From NCBI GenBank assembly GCA_030549205.1, contig JAUKTV010000004.1:1054001-1118000 (forward strand): a stretch of 64,000 nt of DNA, read 5' to 3'. Of the stretch, positions 59,033 through 64,000 are shown piece after piece. The notes under the pieces were generated by a model. That model searched no databases and had not been told where the DNA came from. It saw nothing but the letters and a program-made list of their open reading frames with translations. Source of the stretch: Apiosordaria backusii (taxonomy: Eukaryota; Ascomycota; Sordariomycetes; Sordariales; Lasiosphaeriaceae). The translations under genes were made by a program, and so were the position numbers. Each line of letters starts with the position of its first letter. Position 1 is the stretch's first letter.

Positions 59033-60716
59033 CAACAGATCCAGACGCATGTGGTTGGAAATTTTCTGTGTTGAAGTTTGGGCAGTTTCGTCTAGTTGAG
59101 GATTTCTCTGTTCAAATTACCGAACGTTTGACGGATCATGCTCTTTTGTTTACATTTGTTATGAAGTTATGAAGTTAGGAATTCATGATGTTATCGTTAT
59201 GATAGTACGATTTTATCAGATCACGGTTTCCCATATGCTTGCGCACTGCAGTGCGATCCTTTCTCGAAATCACTGTAATAAGCTCAGCATGATGAAATCC
59301 CGCGGACTCTGCCAAGACAGATGTCACCTTTACCGAGGCTAAGGCGGCCTCCAAGTTCAACATTCTGTGGTTGGGCAGCACCGCAGGAACAGGAAGTTCT
59401 CACGACGCCCAAGTCTAGCCATGTACTGTACTTGCCAACACCACCAAATTGTTGAAACACAGAGAGTAATGGTTCGCGAACCAATGCAACCCTAGCTCTG
59501 CACGACCGCATACGGCTGTGATCCACAGGTCCCGGCAAGTATCTATATCCGACTAAGCTGCGTACATCCGTTGCCACGCAGCGGCCGCATTCGATGTTCA
59601 TGAGGATGTTAGGGTACCTAGTAAACAACATGCGGGTTGATGTTGAGGTGAGGGGTAGGCCCGGTAGAGCCAATGCTTGACTTGGAAGCGCGAGTCTTCT
59701 AGATGGCATTGCCAATCTTACCTAAGGTAGGTACCTAAGTGGGAGCCACGGGTTGGTAATCATTACCCAGAGGCACTGAAAATACACAGGGTGGCGAGGA
59801 ACACCTCATCATGCATGCCGATAAAGCACACCAAAAGTTACAGCTTCCCGGACTGCATGCATATTTTTGGAAATTCCAAAATGGACGTCCAAGGATGGGT
59901 TGAACCGCACGTGCAACTCGCACTACATTACACGACAGTAGAGATAGCAAAGACGGATGAATTATTGCGCGGAGCAATGCTTAGGAACTAACGGTGCAGG
60001 CAAAGGTCCCAATATCACAATGCATGGCATGGGAACACAGGAAGATAGGGACCTTCAGCTTGCAAACAGGAAGGGATGATGGGCAAAAACGCAAACAATG
60101 TTTTCTTGCTCAGTCCCACCCACACCGGAAACCGAAAGATTTCCGAAAGAGGAAGCAGAGCCTCATGAATGGCGGGGTTGTTATCACCTGACTTGTGAAT
60201 GTTTCAATTTGTGTTGTCGGGTTGGTCGGTATCTTTGGGACGGGATGATGTGGTTGGTATTCCGAGGGGATGACAGGGTTAGGGTTGCTCTTGTTAACAT
60301 GGGACCTTCAGGGGTTCAGGGGCTCAGGGGTAGCTCAATGGTTGTATTTGTCAATTGTTGGTTGTATCACTCTCCCAGTGACACACAAATCTCACTGGGT
60401 CATTAGCGCACTATTACGATGACCTGTCAACTGTGATGGTCATATATTTGTCTGCCCACGAAAAAGGTCCATGTCATTCGTTTTATTACATCAGCCAAAG
60501 CTTAGGTAGCTTGCCATCAAATGGACCTCTTCTACGAAATATGCATTGTTACGGAAGTTAAACCGGGATGAATTGGAAAACCACTTTGAGTAATGTTACA
60601 CATTGAATAAAATGATATTTTACTGACCATCCGCCCATTTCCCCCTGCCTCAGCCATATGCTTGTCGATGTAGAGCACAAAAACACAGAAAGGAGAAACA
60701 ATGGAATATCACCATT
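59033..60716. other. Intergenic, no gene supported
   Basis: 1.7 kb with only short frames lacking family features. Confidence 0.45.
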
Positions 60717-61080
60717 CTACGCCTTCGTCACAGCCAACCCCTTATGCGCCCAAGGAATCGTCCCATCATTCCCATTCTTCTCCTCCAACCACTCCAGCAC
60801 CTGTTGCCTAAGGTAGCCATCAATGGCCCCATAACCTTGCTCCCATAAAGCTTATCCAGCCCCAACGTCGGGTTAATCCACCTATCGAGAACATACTTCA
60901 TCCACCCCGAATGCGTCACCGTGCTGATCACCCCCTCCGCCGCCTCATCAACCTTTTCTTAAGAGTCCTTCCTTTCCGCTTGATACTCCTTGAAAAGCCC
61001 CACCACGACCTCCTCCGTGATCTCCTCCCCGCTTTCATTCAGCTTCTTGAGAAACTTAATAGGCTCCGCTTACCTACCAC
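60717..61080 (-). pseudogene. Decayed gene remnant, family not recognised
   Basis: Read on the minus strand, a protein-like sequence (KFLKKLNESGEEITEEVVVG, then an in-frame TAA) continues with EGVISTVTHSGWMKYVLDRW and LDKLYGSKVMG. It then shifts one base at a GGGG run into AIDGYLRQQVLEWLEEKNG and ends PWAHKGLAVTKA-stop. One stop and one frameshift within 360 bp mark a remnant. The upstream part is not found in the adjacent sequence. I do not recognise the family. Confidence 0.45.
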
Positions 61081-61452
61081 CATCAATTGGCTTCGATCAT
61101 GTTCCTAGAAACATTTGAAAAAGAGGGTTAGGGTACAATGACTGGAGGGAGCAAGCCCCACACCCAAGTGATCTTAGCACGGAAAAAAGCTTGAACCCCG
61201 GCTTCTTCTCTTTCTTTGTGATATTTAACAGACATATAGCGTGTTTTAGAATTGATTGTGATAAGCTTAAACGAATCTACGAAATCGGTCGTTCGGTCGG
61301 ATTTGGATGTACCGGAAACGCCGTCCCATGGCATTTGCAATCACCCACCCCACTTGCGACTCCTTGATTTGACGACATCCGAGTCCAACATCTCACATCT
61401 CATATCAAAAGCAGCGAACGACTCTCTCTTTCCATTTCAGCGCATTGTTCTT

Positions 61453-63132
61453 TTAACGGTCAACCAAACATGAATACTTGCCCCCCTTCCCGAGCACAAA
61501 CCGCTCCCAGTCATTTTCGTCACCACCACCACCACCACCACCAAGAGCAATGTCCTCGCTAATCTTTCCCTCACGCTTGCGCTCATCGAAATGCTCCTGA
61601 ATGGCTAAAGCAATACGCTCAGCACCTGTCCGCGCCCCACCAAGATTGGGCCCAGCAGCTCCAAGCCTCAGAGAAGCCAGCTTTCCCGTCACAAAAAGCG
61701 GCACGTCATCCTTCCACATTAACTGCTCAGTCAAGCACGGCAACCCTCCCATCTCCTTGATCGGGTGCGCTTCCCTCATCGTCTGCAAATACGGCAGCGA
61801 AGCTACATCCGTCTCGATCCCAGTCGCGAAGTAAATCCAGTCAAAACACGGCATGTGGCTGATTGGCGGCTCGGTCTGAACCTCCCAACCCGACTCTGCC
61901 ATGTTGAACTTGGCATCCACCAACTTCGTCTCCGTCCTCAACTCCAGCCTCCCCCGAGAGATATGCTCCTTCAACTTCTTGTGATACCTCGGTGGGATAC
62001 TCCCGCCTCCCCTTGCAGCTTTCACCATCTGCAACCTCTCCTCGTCGGTGTCGGCAGAGTAGAAGTATGCCTGTTCGAGGTTGCGGTATTTGCTCATCCA
62101 GCTTAGCTCAACGTCGAAGGTCTTGATGGAGATGGGGCTGCGCATGAGGTGCCAGACTTTGGTGACGCCCTTACGAACGGCGAGGTCGGAGAGTTGGGCT
62201 GAGGTGAGGCCGCCGCCGATGACGAGGACGTTTGTGTTTTGGCCGCTGGCGATCTTGGTTTGGACGATGGGGTCGGGGAAGGTTTCGATTTGGGTACTAT
62301 GGCAGGCTTGAGGAAGGGAAGCTGAGGTCGGAAAGTCTTTGAAGGCGTCTCTTGGGATGGAGGGTTGGTTTGCTGGCCCGACGGCAAGGACGACAGCTCG
62401 GGCGTATCGAGGGCCTTGGTCTGTGACGACTGTGAAGAGGGGTTCATCGTTAACAGAGATACCCTTGATCACGTCGAAGCTGATGTCCTGGACGGACTCT
62501 TTTTGGACAGTGCCGTTGCAGAGGTGGTATCTGTCGGCGACTGAGCGGCAATGATCTGAGAAGAGGGCCTGAGAGGGGTTGAAGTAATCGATGCGGTCTC
62601 GTTCGTTGATCTCGACTCTCGCATTGCAGGCGCTATGTGCTGAGCATCGTTGCGTCCGGGACCTCTTCCGCATGTGCTTGCTGACTTCTTTGCCGACACA
62701 GTGGTGGATTTCGAGCAACTCATTTTCCCGACTTTGCGCATAGGCGTACCCCAGGAGAGCATCGCGGTCGGCAGGGCTGACGTGCCAGAACATTGGACTT
62801 CGAAGATGTTCGATGTTGTAACACTTGAACAACGTGTTCCAGCGACCACACCAGTCCTCATGGGTGGCATCGAACGCAATAATGTCGAGGTCTTGAGGAT
62901 CACTAGTCGTTTGACGACTACAGCATGTGATGCGGCCATTCCTCACTTGTTTTAGGGGCATGGATCGTCCATAACGATGCAGAAAGCGATGTCTTCTGTG
63001 TTCTTCGTCGGTAAAAATGGCGCCTGGCGCTTTCTCGCGGAGCCGTGCTGCCACTGCTAGTCCACAGGGACCGGCACCGATGATGATCACATCGTGGATA
63101 TGTGGCAAGGTCTCCTGATACGGATTGGCCAT
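61453..63132 (-). CDS. FAD/NAD(P)-dependent monooxygenase-like oxidoreductase
   Basis: 559 residues from MANPYQETLPHIHDVIIIGAG; the longer frame to 63279 has no protein-like start. The FAD Rossmann motif G-A-G-P-C-G is at about 19-24. WCGRWNTLFKCYNIEHLRSPM follows, then a second nucleotide motif VLVIGGGLTSAQLSDLAVRK (NADPH) and WIYFATGIETDV. This order fits FAD-dependent N-hydroxylating or Baeyer-Villiger-like monooxygenases (lysine/ornithine N-monooxygenase relatives). The substrate is unknown. The tail contains eight consecutive Gly encoded by a CCA/CCACCA microsatellite (61526-61549 on the plus strand) and ends GKGGKYSCLVDR. Lies downstream of and parallel to the His/Cys repeat gene. Confidence 0.82.
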   Translation of the reverse strand: MANPYQETLPHIHDVIIIGAGPCGLAVAARLREKAPGAIFTDEEHRRHRFLHRYGRSMPLKQVRNGRITCCSRQTTSDPQDLDIIAFDATHEDWCGRWNTLFKCYNIEHLRSPMFWHVSPADRDALLGYAYAQSRENELLEIHHCVGKEVSKHMRKRSRTQRCSAHSACNARVEINERDRIDYFNPSQALFSDHCRSVADRYHLCNGTVQKESVQDISFDVIKGISVNDEPLFTVVTDQGPRYARAVVLAVGPANQPSIPRDAFKDFPTSASLPQACHSTQIETFPDPIVQTKIASGQNTNVLVIGGGLTSAQLSDLAVRKGVTKVWHLMRSPISIKTFDVELSWMSKYRNLEQAYFYSADTDEERLQMVKAARGGGSIPPRYHKKLKEHISRGRLELRTETKLVDAKFNMAESGWEVQTEPPISHMPCFDWIYFATGIETDVASLPYLQTMREAHPIKEMGGLPCLTEQLMWKDDVPLFVTGKLASLRLGAAGPNLGGARTGAERIALAIQEHFDERKREGKISEDIALGGGGGGGDENDWERFVLGKGGKYSCLVDR

Positions 63133-63456
63133 CTTGAGAGGAATATCGGTATAGTGAGACCAAAGGAAGTTGGATGCACAACGAATCTCCTGCAGGTGAA
63201 AGGGCTTTATTACCCTCCAACTGCAGCAATAGGCATCATAAGAAGAAGAAATTGGCATTATGGTCAATTGGAATGGCACATTGGATGACGTTGTTGGAGG
63301 ACCTTGATATCTGATTGAGAACCTTGAGGGCTGCCTTCGGCTCAGGGGCGGGACATCAAGGTCCTCAACACACTCCGCGTCTACTTCTATAACACAACTA
63401 GATTAACTGCTATCCTGTCTTTATCGTCTTATCGCATCCAAAGTCCGCCGAAGCTA
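63133..63456. other. Intergenic between two genes on the minus strand
   Basis: 324 bp; no gene seen. Holds the promoter of the monooxygenase gene. Confidence 0.5.
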
Positions 63457-64000
63457 TCAAATGAGACCAAAAACGAATGGAACTGCCGCGGCCAACACCC
63501 AAATATTCTTCCCGACTGCAGTCTTGGTGTCAGCACCAGCAGTAACCACAGGAGCGTCAGAGGCTGTTCGAGTGAGCGACACTGACGCCGTAACGGAGGT
63601 CAAAGTTGTTGGACCAGGGGTTACGATGGGTGGCGGTGGTTGTGTAGTTGGCTCCGCTACGCCAGGAGGACAGTGCCAGTGGTCGCCGTGAGCTTCGCAC
63701 TCGCCAGAGCCAGGAGACGTTTGGTGTACTGGCGATGACGGAGATGGTGGTGTGGTTGGTTCTGCCACTCCTGGAGGGCAGTGCCAGTGATCCCCGTGAG
63801 CCTCACACTCCCCAGCACCAGGAGCCGTGGGCTGAGCGGTTGATGATGGGGGTGGAGGGGCGGTTGGCTCAGCTACTCCTGGAGGACAATGCCAGTGGTC
63901 GCCATGGGCTTCGCACTCTCCGCTAGGCTCGGACACAGTTGCGGTGGGCTGCGACGAAGGGGGTGTAGTTGGCTCTGGTACACCAGGGGGGCAGTGCCAG
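63457..64000 (-). CDS. Secreted/GPI-type protein with 36-residue His/Cys repeats, N-terminus beyond window
   Basis: The visible C-terminal 181 residues contain three complete repeats and part of a fourth. The unit is GECEAHGDHWHCPPGVAEPT plus a 15-16-residue Pro/Ser/Thr linker (period 36 residues, 108 bp). Each unit has two Cys, three His, one Asp and one Trp in ten residues (C-E-A-H-G-D-H-W-H-C), a dense set of potential metal ligands between two cysteines that could pair. A Thr/Val/Ser stalk (TSVTASVSLTRTASDAPVV) and a hydrophobic end (NIWVLAAAVPFVFGLI) look like a GPI signal. Metal binding (Zn, Cu or haem) at the cell surface is inferred from the ligand pattern. The start lies past 64000. 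Confidence 0.8.
   Translation of the reverse strand, partial: WHCPPGVPEPTTPPSSQPTATVSEPSGECEAHGDHWHCPPGVAEPTAPPPPSSTAQPTAPGAGECEAHGDHWHCPPGVAEPTTPPSPSSPVHQTSPGSGECEAHGDHWHCPPGVAEPTTQPPPPIVTPGPTTLTSVTASVSLTRTASDAPVVTAGADTKTAVGKNIWVLAAAVPFVFGLI
63610..64000 (-). repeat. 108-bp tandem repeats coding for the His/Cys unit
   Basis: The sequence GGGCAGTGCCAGTGGTCGCC and close variants recur every about 108 bp on the plus strand (around 63670, 63778, 63886 and 63993), matching the protein repeats. The conserved 20-codon core differs mainly at synonymous positions, while the linker diverges more. Confidence 0.8.

Overview
This window comes from the nuclear genome of a filamentous ascomycete (Pezizomycotina, possibly Sordariomycetes). 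The evidence is short introns of about 50-110 nt with fungal 5' splice sites and CTAAC/CTGAC branch points; HET and STAND (NLR-type) incompatibility genes; fungal families such as Ccc1, BIM1-like, NOB1 and NOP10; and a 16-kb block of transposons mutated by C-to-T/G-to-A change in the manner of repeat-induced point mutation (RIP). Gene models below were spliced by eye. Where I give exon junctions, the summed exons are an exact number of codons.

Layout. 1-2881 (-): a VIT plus VWA domain protein running off the left edge. 3.1-19.0 kb: AT-rich, RIP-destroyed island. It holds a solo LTR (3495-3695) and a chromodomain-bearing Ty3/gypsy element (3745-18907) into which a Ty1/copia element (5949-12339) has inserted; both full-length elements have perfect 5-bp target duplications. 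19.0-20.9 kb: a CCTCC-rich tandem tract, a palindromic array and a TA-flanked MITE. 21-29.2 kb: two genes with the fungal STAND-type N-terminal region (the second a full NLR-like NTPase) flanking a Q-rich orphan. 31-39 kb: a small secreted protein, a Ccc1-type iron/manganese transporter, a secreted phosphoesterase with CACGTG boxes upstream, a GNAT gene with an in-frame stop, and a second small secreted protein. 39.3-43.4 kb: a P450 pseudogene followed by a HET gene. 43.4-48.4 kb: a GPI-anchored protein, a membrane-anchored BIM1-like copper-site protein and an SRR1-like protein. 49-51.6 kb: convergent ribosome biogenesis genes NOB1 and NOP10. 52.3-54.3 kb: a proline-rich protein. 57.3-59 kb: a C2H2 zinc-finger protein. 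60.7-61.1 kb: a gene remnant. 61.4-63.1 kb: an FAD monooxygenase-like protein. 63.4-64 kb: a secreted protein with 36-residue His/Cys repeats, running off the right edge.

The genes do not form one pathway. Themes are nonself recognition (two STAND-type genes and HET, with the STAND pair beside the transposon island), handling of metals (Ccc1, BIM1-like, His/Cys repeats), secreted proteins, and ribosome maturation (NOB1/NOP10). The most unusual items are the His/Cys repeat protein, the STAND gene whose last intron decides between a soluble and a hydrophobic C-terminus, the NOP10 gene with a 5-nt terminal coding exon, and the nested, TSD-bounded retroelements with position-dependent mutation of their LTRs.
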